From the NCBI RefSeq assembly GCF_001650635.1, contig NZ_LWQU01000130.1:124001-188000 (forward strand): a DNA stretch of 64,000 bases. The letters are read 5' to 3'. Position numbers and translations under genes: made by a program. Shown here piece by piece: positions 8,942 through 16,793 of this stretch. How positions within the stretch are numbered: position 1 is the first letter of the stretch; each line of letters opens with the position of its first letter. Source of the DNA: Magnetospirillum moscoviense (GTDB lineage: Bacteria > Pseudomonadota > Alphaproteobacteria > Rhodospirillales > Magnetospirillaceae). The notes under the pieces were generated by a model. The model had not been told where the DNA came from, searched no databases, and saw only the letters and a program-made list of their open reading frames with translations.

Positions 8942-9796
8942 ATGAATACCACGTCGATTATATTCATGGTTTTTGCTGCGGCCATGCTCGGGAGCACCAT
9001 GGCTCACGCCCAGTATGACGAGGATGCCAGCGGCGAAGCCGCCCGCGCCATGGCCCTGCACTGTCCCTCGGCCGAGGCCGGCAGTGCCGAATCCCAATAC
9101 CATCTGGGTTGGATGTATCTGTCGGGACGTGGCGTCAGGCGAGACGCCGTCAAAGCCGGGCGCTGGCTGGCCGATGCCGCCGCCAATGGCGACCCGCAGG
9201 CGGCCGCCGTGATGGAACGCTTCCGGATTGGCTCGGATGGCCTGGCGGCCCGATGCGCCTTGCGGAAGCCGCCACCGGGGCCGGCCGCATGGCGCGCCGT
9301 CGCCGCCCCGGCCGAGGTCGCCAGGCTTGTTTCCGACCTCGCCCCGCTGCACGGATTGGACCCCCGCCTGGTCTTGGCCGTGATCCAGGTGGAATCCGCC
9401 TTTCGGGCCGACGCGGTCTCGCCGCGCAACGCGCAAGGCCTGATGCAGGTGATTCCAGCAACCGCTGAACGGTTCGGAATCGATGACCCGCTGGACGTCC
9501 GCGGCAACCTGACCGCCGGCATGAAATACCTGCGGTGGCTGCTGTCTTATTTCCGCGGCGACGTCTCGCTGTCGCTGGCCGCCTACAATGCCGGGGAAAA
9601 GCGGGTGTTCGATTATGGCGGCATTCCGCCATTCCCCGAGACCAGGGCCTATGTCCTTCGCATCCGAACCTATTACCCCGCACTTCGCCACCCCTTCGAC
9701 CCGCAGGTGGCGGCAGGAAGCGGTCGTCCCTGGCCGGCCATCTGTTCCGGGGACGATGTCACCGAGCCACCGGTTCGTTGCCCGACCGCCGACTGA
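8942..9796 (+). CDS. Lytic transglycosylase with Sel1-like repeat
   Basis: About 284 residues with an N-terminal signal peptide (hydrophobic core ending TMAHA), so periplasmic. One Sel1/TPR-like repeat (YHLGWMYLSGRGV, then GRWLADAAANGD) precedes a goose-type SLT domain: IQVESAF with catalytic Glu151, GLMQVIPAT, and LAAYNAG near the end. Such enzymes cleave peptidoglycan glycan strands, often to let envelope machines through the wall. The start at 8942 gives a normal signal peptide and has GGACAG upstream; ATG 8927 would add five residues. It is followed by manC after 27 bp, so probably co-transcribed. Confidence 0.85.
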   Translation: MNTTSIIFMVFAAAMLGSTMAHAQYDEDASGEAARAMALHCPSAEAGSAESQYHLGWMYLSGRGVRRDAVKAGRWLADAAANGDPQAAAVMERFRIGSDGLAARCALRKPPPGPAAWRAVAAPAEVARLVSDLAPLHGLDPRLVLAVIQVESAFRADAVSPRNAQGLMQVIPATAERFGIDDPLDVRGNLTAGMKYLRWLLSYFRGDVSLSLAAYNAGEKRVFDYGGIPPFPETRAYVLRIRTYYPALRHPFDPQVAAGSGRPWPAICSGDDVTEPPVRCPTAD

Positions 9797-9823
9797 CCCA
9801 TTCTTCTTCAGGAGTCTCGTCCG

Positions 9824-11227
9824 ATGAAGCACCCGACCCCGGTAATCCTGTCCGGCAGCGCCGATTCCCAATTGTGGCCGCTGTCGCGCGACCTCACTCC
9901 CAAGCAATTCCTGGAATTGACGGCATCGCGCACGCCGCTCCAGGAAACCGCCCTGCGGTTGGATCATCCGCCGATCGTGGTGTGCAGCGCCGAGCATCGC
10001 TTCATCGTCGCCGAGCAGTTGGGGCAGATCGATGTCGCCCCCTTGGCGCTGGTGATCGAACCGGTCGGGCGCGGCACCGCGCCGGCGGCGGCGGTGGCGG
10101 CGTTGATCCTGGCCGACATGGATCCCGATGCCCTGATGCTGCTGATGCCGTCCGACCACCTGGTCGGCGATCCCGCCGCCTTGCGCCGTGCGGTCGAGGT
10201 GGCGACAATGCTGGCCGAATCGGGGGCCATGGTCGCCTTTGGCATTACCGCCACCACCGACAACCCCGCCTATGGATATATCCGGATCGGCAAGCCGCTT
10301 GCGGGCGGCTACCGGGTCGATCGGTTCGTCGAAAAGCCGGGCCAAACAGCCGCCCGGGAATACCTGGCTTCGGCCGAGTATTGCTGGAACAGCGGCATCT
10401 ACCTGCTGCCGGTCGGTCTGTACCTGGCCGAGTTGGAGGCCTTCGCCCCCGGCACGGTCGCCCTGTGCCGCGACGCCCTGGCGCAAGGCCGGTCCGAGTC
10501 GAAGTTCATTCACCTGGATGATCAGGCCTTTGCCCAAATACCGGCGCAGTCGATCGATCATGCGGTGATGGAGCACTCCTCCAAGCTGGCGGCGGTCCCC
10601 GTCGATATGGGCTGGTCCGATATCGGATCGTGGGCGAAGCTGTGGCGCGAATCGCCAAGGGACGGCGACGACAACGCGATTATCGGCGATGTCGTCGCCC
10701 TGCAATCGTCGGGCTGCTACCTGCGCAGCGAAGACCGGCTGCTGACGGCGATCGGGCTGACCGACCTGGTCGTGGTGGTCACCGACGACGCCGTGCTGGT
10801 CACCGACAAGGCGCACGAACACGACATCGGCACCATGGTCACGCATCTGAAACAAGATGGCCGCGCCGAGGTGAGCACCGGAACCAGGGGCTGGCGGCCG
10901 TGGGGGTGGTTCGAGACCATCGAGGAAGGCGAGCGTTTCAAGGTCAAGCAGATCCACGTCGAGCCAGGCGGCAAACTCTCGCTGCAGAAACATTGGCATC
11001 GTTCGGAACATTGGGTGGTGGTCAAGGGGACGGCAATGGTCACCCGGGGCGAAACCACCCACATCCTGCGCGAGAACGAATCCATTTTCATCCCCGCCAC
11101 CATGGCGCACCGGCTGGAAAATCCGGGACGGGTCCCGCTGCTGCTGATCGAGGTGCAATCCGGCGAATATGTCGGCGAGGACGACATCGTGCGCATGGAC
11201 GATGTTTACGGACGCTCGGACCGGTAA
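9824..11227 (+). CDS. manC: Mannose-1-phosphate guanylyltransferase / mannose-6-phosphate isomerase
   Basis: A 467-residue bifunctional-type ManC/AlgA protein that would make GDP-mannose for EPS. The C-terminal cupin isomerase part is intact, with LSLQKHWHRSEHW at about 385-397. The N-terminal nucleotidyltransferase keeps TPKQFL, RFVEKP, WNSGIYLL and GWSDIGSW. However, the glycine-rich signature, normally GGSGTRLWP, reads GSADSQLWP (residues 11-19), losing the conserved Arg and two glycines, so GMP transfer may be impaired. The ribosome site AGGAG is well placed. It follows the transglycosylase in an apparent operon. Confidence 0.9.
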   Translation: MKHPTPVILSGSADSQLWPLSRDLTPKQFLELTASRTPLQETALRLDHPPIVVCSAEHRFIVAEQLGQIDVAPLALVIEPVGRGTAPAAAVAALILADMDPDALMLLMPSDHLVGDPAALRRAVEVATMLAESGAMVAFGITATTDNPAYGYIRIGKPLAGGYRVDRFVEKPGQTAAREYLASAEYCWNSGIYLLPVGLYLAELEAFAPGTVALCRDALAQGRSESKFIHLDDQAFAQIPAQSIDHAVMEHSSKLAAVPVDMGWSDIGSWAKLWRESPRDGDDNAIIGDVVALQSSGCYLRSEDRLLTAIGLTDLVVVVTDDAVLVTDKAHEHDIGTMVTHLKQDGRAEVSTGTRGWRPWGWFETIEEGERFKVKQIHVEPGGKLSLQKHWHRSEHWVVVKGTAMVTRGETTHILRENESIFIPATMAHRLENPGRVPLLLIEVQSGEYVGEDDIVRMDDVYGRSDR

Positions 11228-11230
11228 GGA

Positions 11231-11455
11231 TCAGTCCACATCATCGTCGCGGGATTCGGGCGGAGATGGCGCCTGGCCGACGGCCGGCCCGGGATCCAGC
11301 CAGCTGCGGCCGCAATAGGGCTGCCACCGCGGCGGATCAGAACACCAGCCGCCGACATTGTCGTCCGCGTTGGGAACGATCAGATCGATGAATTCACCCG
11401 GGGAATTACGCGTCGTCACGGCAACGACGCCGTGGATTTCCGTCGGAGGCGCCAT
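11231..11455 (-). CDS. Small hypothetical protein (74 aa)
   Basis: Not recognised. This short frame starts 13 bp after the stop of another small minus-strand gene and ends 4 bp from the manC stop. The product is acidic and rich in Pro, Asp and Trp, with two cysteines (WCSDPPRWQPYCG). The ribosome site is weak. It is supported mainly by position: otherwise over 500 bp would be empty in a dense region. Confidence 0.4.
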   Translation of the reverse strand: MAPPTEIHGVVAVTTRNSPGEFIDLIVPNADDNVGGWCSDPPRWQPYCGRSWLDPGPAVGQAPSPPESRDDDVD

Positions 11456-11467
11456 GGCGGGGTCCGA

Positions 11468-11680
11468 TCATGCCGAAAGGATGGAAGAAAGTCGCCGATG
11501 GACCTTGGCTCTCAGGGGATCGGCCATCGGCGGCGCAAGGCAGGTCAGGGCCAGACCGGCGCTCCAGCGTATCCCCTCCGGTTCCTCTCCGATCCGCCAC
11601 AGGACGAACCGGAGCATCGCATCGGCCATCTCATCCGGGGGCGTGCCCTGAGGCAAAACCGGGATGGGAACGCTGTTCAT
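11468..11680 (-). CDS. Small hypothetical protein (70 aa)
   Basis: Not recognised. ATG 11680 has AAAGG 8 nt upstream, favouring it over the longer frame to 11740. The product is a helical, slightly amphipathic protein (MADAMLRFVLWRIG). It probably forms a two-gene unit with the 74-aa frame just downstream. It lies downstream of the PEP-CTERM gene on the same strand, 74 bp after its stop, so it could be read through from that sigma-54 promoter. Confidence 0.45.
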   Translation of the reverse strand: MNSVPIPVLPQGTPPDEMADAMLRFVLWRIGEEPEGIRWSAGLALTCLAPPMADPLRAKVHRRLSSILSA

Positions 11681-11754
11681 GACGTCGCCTTTCGCACCAC
11701 CGCCTTGGCGGGCGCAGCCGGAAGGGCCACGTCCGATCAAAGGACCAATTGCGG

Positions 11755-12627
11755 TCAGACCTTCGGGCCCTGCCGACGACGAGCCAGGCCAAGGCCGGCA
11801 AGGCCAAGGGCCAGAAGCGCCAAAGAGCCCGGCTCGGGCACATCGACCAAGTGGCCGATCAGACGAAAGCCACCGCCGGAGACGGATTCATAGCCGCCGC
11901 CATAGCCGCCCACACACCCCGAGCCGTCATTGATGGCAACGCGATTGCCGTCGGCCATGGTGACTGCGCCGCTGGTCGCGTTGATCCCGGCCAACGCCCT
12001 GCCGCAGGCGATCTGCGCGAACGGAGCAAGCGTAATGCTGGTGTTGGCAAGGATATTTCCCAAAAACAGCGTGCTGTCGCCCAGCGTCGCCGAACTCCCG
12101 ACTTGCCAATACACGCCGTCGGCGGGATCACCATTGATCAGCGAGACCACCGATGACGACGCCGTCGTCAGCGTGCTGCCAATCTCGAACAGGAACACCG
12201 AATTGCTGACACCCTGAGAATCAAGGGTCAACACCCCGGTCAACTGCGCCGACGTGGCAAATTTGTAGACGCCGGGATAAAGAGTCAGCCCGCCCAGATC
12301 CACCCCTGTCAAAACCTGAGTCGGCAGCTGAAGGGCCAGGAAATTATATGCGACCAGGGCGTCGGCCTGGGCGAGTTGCGACACAGTCGTGCTGGACAAT
12401 GCGCCGCCGGTGATGGTGGCGGGGGGAAATCCGGTAACGGAATTGGTGGGGGCTGCCCCGACGTTGCCGTCGATGGTGGTGGCTCCGGAACTGGTGACCC
12501 CGCCGCCGCCCAGGACGGCAAAGGTGCTTGCGGTGTCGCTCAGAAGAAGCGAGGCCGAGGCGGGTGAATAACAGGCGACAGCCAATGTCAGGCCAATCGT
12601 CGATGAAATGAGATTTCTGGTTTTCAC
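11755..12627 (-). CDS. PEP-CTERM protein with DUF3494 (ice-binding-like) domain
   Basis: 290 residues: signal peptide (hydrophobic core ending SPASAS), then one DUF3494 beta-solenoid-type domain (TIDGNVG, LYPGVYKF, FLFEIGSTL, GRALAGINATSGAVTM), then a C-terminal sorting signal. The signal is VPEPG, a hydrophobic helix and RRRQ. It should be exported, processed by the exosortase encoded at 42082-43629 and displayed or released with the EPS. DUF3494 proteins include ice-binding proteins and adhesins; antifreeze activity is not implied. The start is GTG 12627, supported by a strong GAGGAG 8 nt upstream; longer ATG frames have none. A sigma-54 promoter lies at 12709-12724. Confidence 0.9.
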   Translation of the reverse strand: MKTRNLISSTIGLTLAVACYSPASASLLLSDTASTFAVLGGGGVTSSGATTIDGNVGAAPTNSVTGFPPATITGGALSSTTVSQLAQADALVAYNFLALQLPTQVLTGVDLGGLTLYPGVYKFATSAQLTGVLTLDSQGVSNSVFLFEIGSTLTTASSSVVSLINGDPADGVYWQVGSSATLGDSTLFLGNILANTSITLAPFAQIACGRALAGINATSGAVTMADGNRVAINDGSGCVGGYGGGYESVSGGGFRLIGHLVDVPEPGSLALLALGLAGLGLARRRQGPKV

Positions 12628-12708
12628 GTGCGTGTCTCCTCGACAGCAACCGACGTCCATGACGGGCTCCGGAAATTCCCCCTTAAGTTCACAATACCCA
12701 CCAAACCA

Positions 12709-12724
12709 AGCAATAAACGGGCCA
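12709..12724 (-). promoter_or_regulatory. Sigma-54 (-24/-12) promoter of the PEP-CTERM/DUF3494 gene
   Basis: On the minus strand TGGCCC-N5-TTGCT gives the invariant GG and GC with a 10-nt gap. It is close to the consensus TGGCAC-N5-TTGCW. The leader to GTG 12627 would be about 70 nt. The activator is probably PrsR (25915-27285). Confidence 0.7.
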
Positions 12725-12851
12725 ACCTCTGAATAGCGCGGAACGGCTGGCATGTTGCGGTCGCACATTATGGTTCCTGTAAAGCCAGCCTTTCAGTCTA
12801 CCCAAGGACTTCAAACGCCTTCCTATGCGCAAGTAAGTATCCGACGCGGGT

Positions 12852-12897
12852 TAAGTGTTTTCCGATGATGATGCCACCAGGCGGAGCACAATAAGAT
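12852..12897 (+). promoter_or_regulatory. Predicted activator-dependent promoter for the epimerase
   Basis: TAAGTGTTTTCCGA (12852-12865), two mismatches from the family consensus, is followed after 26 nt by TAAGAT (12892-12897). The leader to ATG 12979 would be about 75 nt. Confidence 0.4.
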
Positions 12898-12978
12898 ATG
12901 CAGGCAAGCTCGGATGCCGGACCTTCCGCCGATCCAAGTCTGTTGATATTATGGCAATATGTCCGGGGTCTTGACGAC

Positions 12979-13965
12979 ATGTCGATATACCTGATCACCG
13001 GAGGCGCCGGTTTTATTGGCAGCCATCTTGCGGAATGGCTCTTGAACGAGGGCCATGCGGTACGAATTCTCGATGATCTCTCCACCGGACGACGAGAAAA
13101 TGTGCCGGACGGCGCCCGTCTGGTCATCGGTGACGTCGCCGATCCGAACGCCGCCATGGCGGCCATGGTCGGTACGGCCGGCTGCTTTCACCTGGCGGCG
13201 ATCGCCTCGGTCCCAAAGAGCAACGAGGACTGGCTGGGCACGCATCGCACCAACCTGAGCGGAACCATCGCGATCCTGAACGCCGCACGCCGATGCGGGC
13301 GGATTCCGGTGGTTTACGCGTCGTCGGCGGCGGTGTATGGCGACAACCCCACCATGCCCCTGGACGAAGCGGCCCGCACCCTGCCGCTCAGCGCCTATGG
13401 CGCCGACAAGTTGGGGTGCGAGTTGCACGCCCGGATCGGCACCCTGGTCCACGGCATTCCCTCGACCGGATTTCGCTTCTTCAACGTCTATGGCCCCCGC
13501 CAGGACCCCCATTCACCCTATTCGGGGGTCATATCGATCTTCGCCAACCGCCTGCTGGCGGGAAGTCCGGTCACCGTCTTCGGTGACGGCCTGCAGACCC
13601 GCGACTTCATCTATGTGGGCGACGTGGTCGATCATCTGGTCGCCGCCATGCGGCACCCGCCGCCAACCGCCAGGATCTTCAACGCCTGCACCGGCAGACA
13701 AACCACCCTGCTTCACCTGATCGAGATCTTGGGCGGATTGATCCATGTCACGCCGCGAATCGACTTCGCCGCCGCCCATTCCAGCGACATCCGCCATTCC
13801 CTGGGGTCGCCCGACCTTTGCGTGCGGGAACTGGGCGTCCGCGCCGCGACCGGCCTGCCACGGGGGCTCGAGGCCACCTTGGACTCTCTGCGCGGCCTGC
13901 CGGCCGGCGGGATTGTGGAATTCCCACACCGTGTTCACCAAAGCAGGCTGGGCCGATTCATTTAG
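12979..13965 (+). CDS. NAD-dependent sugar epimerase/dehydratase
   Basis: A 328-residue extended short-chain dehydrogenase. The NAD-binding GGAGFIG lies at residues 8-14, SSAAVYG in the middle, and the catalytic Tyr140-xxx-Lys144 pair in SAYGADKLG. NVYGPRQDP and GDGLQTRDFIYVGD are typical of UDP-sugar 4-epimerases (GalE/WbpP-like). It likely supplies a nucleotide sugar for the EPS. ATG 12979 begins exactly at the Rossmann fold; the upstream in-frame ATG 12898 would add a non-conserved tail and overlaps the predicted -10 box. Substrate not determinable. Confidence 0.85.
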   Translation: MSIYLITGGAGFIGSHLAEWLLNEGHAVRILDDLSTGRRENVPDGARLVIGDVADPNAAMAAMVGTAGCFHLAAIASVPKSNEDWLGTHRTNLSGTIAILNAARRCGRIPVVYASSAAVYGDNPTMPLDEAARTLPLSAYGADKLGCELHARIGTLVHGIPSTGFRFFNVYGPRQDPHSPYSGVISIFANRLLAGSPVTVFGDGLQTRDFIYVGDVVDHLVAAMRHPPPTARIFNACTGRQTTLLHLIEILGGLIHVTPRIDFAAAHSSDIRHSLGSPDLCVRELGVRAATGLPRGLEATLDSLRGLPAGGIVEFPHRVHQSRLGRFI

Positions 13966-13992
13966 GCTTCGCTGATCATCGCTGCTATACCT

Positions 13993-14016
13993 CGCTGACC
14001 GGCCTGACCGTCAGCG
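13993..14016 (+). terminator. 7-bp hairpin after the epimerase gene
   Basis: The arms CGCTGAC and GTCAGCG flank a 10-nt loop. It lies just before a G-run that could serve as ribosome site for the 38-aa gene, so it may be a weak terminator or a leader structure. Confidence 0.35.
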
Positions 14017-14027
14017 GGGGATCATCC

Positions 14028-14144
14028 ATGACCGAAAGCAGCACCCCGTCACCCAAGGGCTTCGCCCTGATCGTCGTCTTGTCGGTCCAGGCCCTGGTCT
14101 GGCTGGCCATCGGAATTGGCATCGGCTACTGGCTGGCGCCATAA
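14028..14144 (+). CDS. Small single-pass membrane protein (38 aa)
   Basis: A very short frame with a G-rich ribosome site (GGGGG, about 8 nt upstream). The product is a polar N-terminus followed by one hydrophobic helix (ALIVVLSVQALVWLAIGIG) ending GYWLAP. The size and topology are those of small membrane proteins that associate with larger envelope complexes. It follows the epimerase by 62 bp. No homologue recognised; a second small membrane protein is encoded at 36722-36886. Confidence 0.45.
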   Translation: MTESSTPSPKGFALIVVLSVQALVWLAIGIGIGYWLAP

Positions 14145-14253
14145 CCCGTCGCCGCCCCGGCCGGCCGTCGCCGAAGCGCGCTGAAGGCACGCCGCCGCCG
14201 GGCCGAGCGATGTCGCCAAACTTTACACTGCAGCACGAGATGAATATTCTTTA

Positions 14254-14270
14254 GCGTTGTTTTTCAACGC
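14254..14270 (+). promoter_or_regulatory. Inverted repeat upstream of the second PEP-CTERM promoter
   Basis: GCGTTG, a T5 spacer, then CAACGC: a perfect 6-bp dyad ending 10 bp before the -24 element of the sigma-54 promoter. It could bind a regulator, or form a small hairpin in the plus transcript. It is close to the promoter for a sigma-54 enhancer site. Confidence 0.35.
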
Positions 14271-14279
14271 CTTAGCCAT

Positions 14280-14296
14280 GTGGCACGATTCCTGCG
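14280..14296 (+). promoter_or_regulatory. Sigma-54 (-24/-12) promoter of the second PEP-CTERM gene
   Basis: GTGGCACGATTCCTGCG contains TGGCAC-N5-CTGC with the invariant GG (14282-14283) and GC (14294-14295) 10 nt apart. That is one mismatch from the core consensus. It lies 65 bp upstream of ATG 14361. Confidence 0.75.
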
Positions 14297-14360
14297 TCAG
14301 AACCGTTACCCGCTTGCAATATTCATTCGCAGCGATGGTCTGATCAAAGGAAATTTCAAA

Positions 14361-15122
14361 ATGGCATTCATCAACTCTCTCAAGTATGCCGGCGTCATCA
14401 GTGTCGGCATCCTGGCCATCGCCCTTGGCACCCCTGCCCAGGCCGGTGAAATCACCATCGACTTCACCGCCGCGTCGCCGATCGGCAGCGGCATCACCTA
14501 CGACCTTACCTTCACGCTGAACACCGCCGACTACATCAACGCCCACCACAACCAGGCGGCCCCCACCATCGCCAATCCCAGCGCCGTCATCAATTACGGG
14601 GCGTACACCATCAATTCCATCACCGGCTCCCTGACCAAGATCCTGGTGGCCGACAACAGCGTGCTGGCCTCGGGCACGTTGAGCACCCTGCAGCCGGTCG
14701 GCACCGTCGTCGGCGCCAACAATCCCACCGACAACCTGATGTATCCGCTGCTTGCCAGCGGCAGCTCGCTGATCCTGGACGGCGACGGCAATGCCCAGAC
14801 CGACACCGGTCCGGCCATGGACGTCAACGCCTTCGCCTTCGATGATCAGGGCTTCGCCTTCCTGATCGGTTCGCAGTTGGTGCAATTGACGGCGGACCTG
14901 GCCAATACCGGCCTCTACGTCCTGACCACCCCGACCGTCACCGTCCTGCTGCGTCAGGGCAGCACCAACTTCCAGTTCGAATCCTTCAGCAACGTCCGCC
15001 AGGTGCCGGCCCCCGCTCCGCTCGCCCTGCTGGGTGTCGGCCTGCTCGGCCTGGGCATGATCCGCCGCCGCAAGAACGCGGATACCGGCGTCAGCAGCCC
15101 GCAGGACGCGGTCACTGCTTAA
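14361..15122 (+). CDS. PEP-CTERM-like surface protein (VPAPAP variant)
   Basis: 253 residues: signal peptide (SLKYAGVISVGILAIALG, cut near AQAG), a beta-rich middle low in Cys and charge, then a sorting signal. The signal is VPAPAP, a hydrophobic helix and RRRKN. The tail runs 16 residues past the arginines, longer than usual. It should be handled by exosortase XrtA. ATG 14361 has AAAGGA about 10 nt upstream; the in-frame ATG 14280 overlaps the sigma-54 promoter and is rejected. It is followed by the small double-glycine peptide gene. The middle domain is not recognised. Confidence 0.85.
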   Translation: MAFINSLKYAGVISVGILAIALGTPAQAGEITIDFTAASPIGSGITYDLTFTLNTADYINAHHNQAAPTIANPSAVINYGAYTINSITGSLTKILVADNSVLASGTLSTLQPVGTVVGANNPTDNLMYPLLASGSSLILDGDGNAQTDTGPAMDVNAFAFDDQGFAFLIGSQLVQLTADLANTGLYVLTTPTVTVLLRQGSTNFQFESFSNVRQVPAPAPLALLGVGLLGLGMIRRRKNADTGVSSPQDAVTA

Positions 15123-15252
15123 TCGCACGACATTCAGAAGATCGTATTGCCACGACACCGCATATTTCAACCAACCCGGCGCCAGTGCTGACGGGCCTTC
15201 ATTAAGTCGACACATGCCGGGGGGCGATACAGAAATTGAAATGGAGAAAACT

Positions 15253-15411
15253 ATGTCCACCAATCAAACCAGCAACGACAAGAATAAGCCTGATCCGATG
15301 AAGGACAAGAAGGCCGACGAGATCAAGAAGCCCCATGAACTGACCCCGGAAGAGCTTAAAAAGGTCTCGGGCGGCAAGCTGGGTGCTCCGATCTACAAGA
15401 AAAAGCCCTGA
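15253..15411 (+). CDS. Double-glycine leader peptide, probable cargo of the NHLM exporter
   Basis: A 52-residue peptide. A Lys/Asp-rich N-terminus precedes the leader motif ELTPEELKKVSGG (residues 29-41), a classic GG cleavage site for C39 peptidases. The remaining core KLGAPIYKKKP is 11 residues, basic, and lacks Cys, Ser and Thr, so no lanthionine or thiazole chemistry is possible. ATG 15253 has GGAGAAAACT directly upstream; ATG 15241 is the alternative. The adaptor and the C39-peptidase ABC exporter follow immediately. Whether the product is a bacteriocin, a signal or something else is unknown. Confidence 0.75.
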   Translation: MSTNQTSNDKNKPDPMKDKKADEIKKPHELTPEELKKVSGGKLGAPIYKKKP

Positions 15412-15527
15412 TCCTAAACCAGGCCGTTAAGTGATGTCGCCGCAGGAGCCGGAGCAAACAAGCCCGTCCCCTGCGGCGCCTTCGCCTTTCCCGCCGGGAG
15501 CGAGTCCCGGATTGGAGGCACCGACCG

Positions 15528-16793
15528 ATGGCCCGACAGATCTTCCGCCAGACATCGCTGGATCACCTTTCGACACCGGAGCAACTGGATCAGGTCATGC
15601 ACGTCACCTCATCGGCGGCGTGGGTGACCATCGCCACCATGTTCGTGGTGGTGGCGGCCGGGCTGGTCTGGAGTTTCATCGGCACCGTGCCGATCAAGGT
15701 CACCGGGCGGGGAATTCTGATCAGCCCCGGCGGCGTGCTGGACGTCATTTCATCGAGCCAGGGTCGCATCACCCGCTTTCTGGTCGTCCCCGGCGACTGG
15801 GTGGAAAGCGGCACCGTGGTCGCCCATGTCGCGCAGCCAGACATCGAAAGCCAGTTGGACGTCGCCAGGGCCGAGGCCTTCGAGGCGCAAAACCAATTGC
15901 AGCGGATCATGGAGTTCCAGCAGCGCGAACGGACGGCCCAAGGCGGCTTCCTGACCCAGAAGCGTGCGGTCCTGGCCCAGGAACTGAGCTTCCTCGAGGA
16001 CCGGCTGAAATGGCTGCGCGAACGCGAGACCGTCGATTCCGAGCTGACCGCCAAGGGCTTGATCGCCCGCAACCGGGTCATCGACACCAAGATCGAAATC
16101 AACACCACCAGGGAAAAGGCGGCCCGGGCGGCCAACGAAATCAAACGTCTCGACCTTGAGGAAAGCAACCTCGGCATGCTCAAGGAGAAGGAGCAGATCG
16201 AGCAGAAGCTGAAGATCGCCGGTATCCAAAGAAAGGAAGAAGCCACCCACGACGCGCTGAAGCGCAAGGGTGAACTGGTCAGCCCCTATTCCGGTCGGAT
16301 CGTCGAATTCAAGGTCAATGCCGGTGAAGTGATCGAAAGCGGGCGCGCCTTGTTCTCGATGCTGCCGCAAGCCCAAAGCGGCCGCCGCCGCACCGATCTG
16401 ATGGCCGAACTCTATGTCCGCCCCGAAGACGGCAAGAAGGTCCAGCCGGGGATGCATGTGCAGATCTCGCCATCCACCGTGAAGCGCGAGGAATACGGCT
16501 TCATGGAAGGCACGGTGACCAGCGTTGCCACCATTCCATCGACCGAGGAGGGCATGCTGCGCAAGCTGAAGAACAAGCAATTGGCCCAGCAATTGTCCGG
16601 CGGCGGGGCCCCGTTCGAGGTGGCGGTCGAACTCTCGCTCGATCCCGGCTCGCGCAATGGCTTCAAATGGTCGTCATCGGCTGGACCCGAGACGGAAATC
16701 AACCCCGGGACCCTGGCCGAAGGCACCATTACCGTCCGCCGCGTCCACCTGATCGGTTTGTTGATTCCCTTGTTCGAACGCCTGTTCGAATGA
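15528..16793 (+). CDS. HlyD-family adaptor of an NHLM-type peptide exporter
   Basis: 421 residues. A short cytoplasmic N-terminus is followed by one membrane helix (about 30-52), then a biotinyl-lipoyl-like half (VTGRGILISPGG), a long coiled coil (about 105-235) and a second lipoyl half (VSPYSGRIVEFKVNAGEVIESG) with a beta-barrel region. This is the periplasmic membrane-fusion protein that joins the ABC exporter to the outer part of the pathway. It overlaps the downstream exporter gene by ATGA. The start at ATG 15528 has a weak ribosome site. Fits the NHLM bacteriocin-system secretion family. Confidence 0.85.
   Translation: MARQIFRQTSLDHLSTPEQLDQVMHVTSSAAWVTIATMFVVVAAGLVWSFIGTVPIKVTGRGILISPGGVLDVISSSQGRITRFLVVPGDWVESGTVVAHVAQPDIESQLDVARAEAFEAQNQLQRIMEFQQRERTAQGGFLTQKRAVLAQELSFLEDRLKWLRERETVDSELTAKGLIARNRVIDTKIEINTTREKAARAANEIKRLDLEESNLGMLKEKEQIEQKLKIAGIQRKEEATHDALKRKGELVSPYSGRIVEFKVNAGEVIESGRALFSMLPQAQSGRRRTDLMAELYVRPEDGKKVQPGMHVQISPSTVKREEYGFMEGTVTSVATIPSTEEGMLRKLKNKQLAQQLSGGGAPFEVAVELSLDPGSRNGFKWSSSAGPETEINPGTLAEGTITVRRVHLIGLLIPLFERLFE

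Larger units (their letters stand above)
12628..12978. other. Divergent regulatory region between the PEP-CTERM gene and the epimerase
   Basis: About 350 bp without a gene. It carries the sigma-54 promoter toward the PEP-CTERM gene and a TTTCCGA-type promoter toward the epimerase. Either element could act as an upstream site for the opposite gene. Confidence 0.6.
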
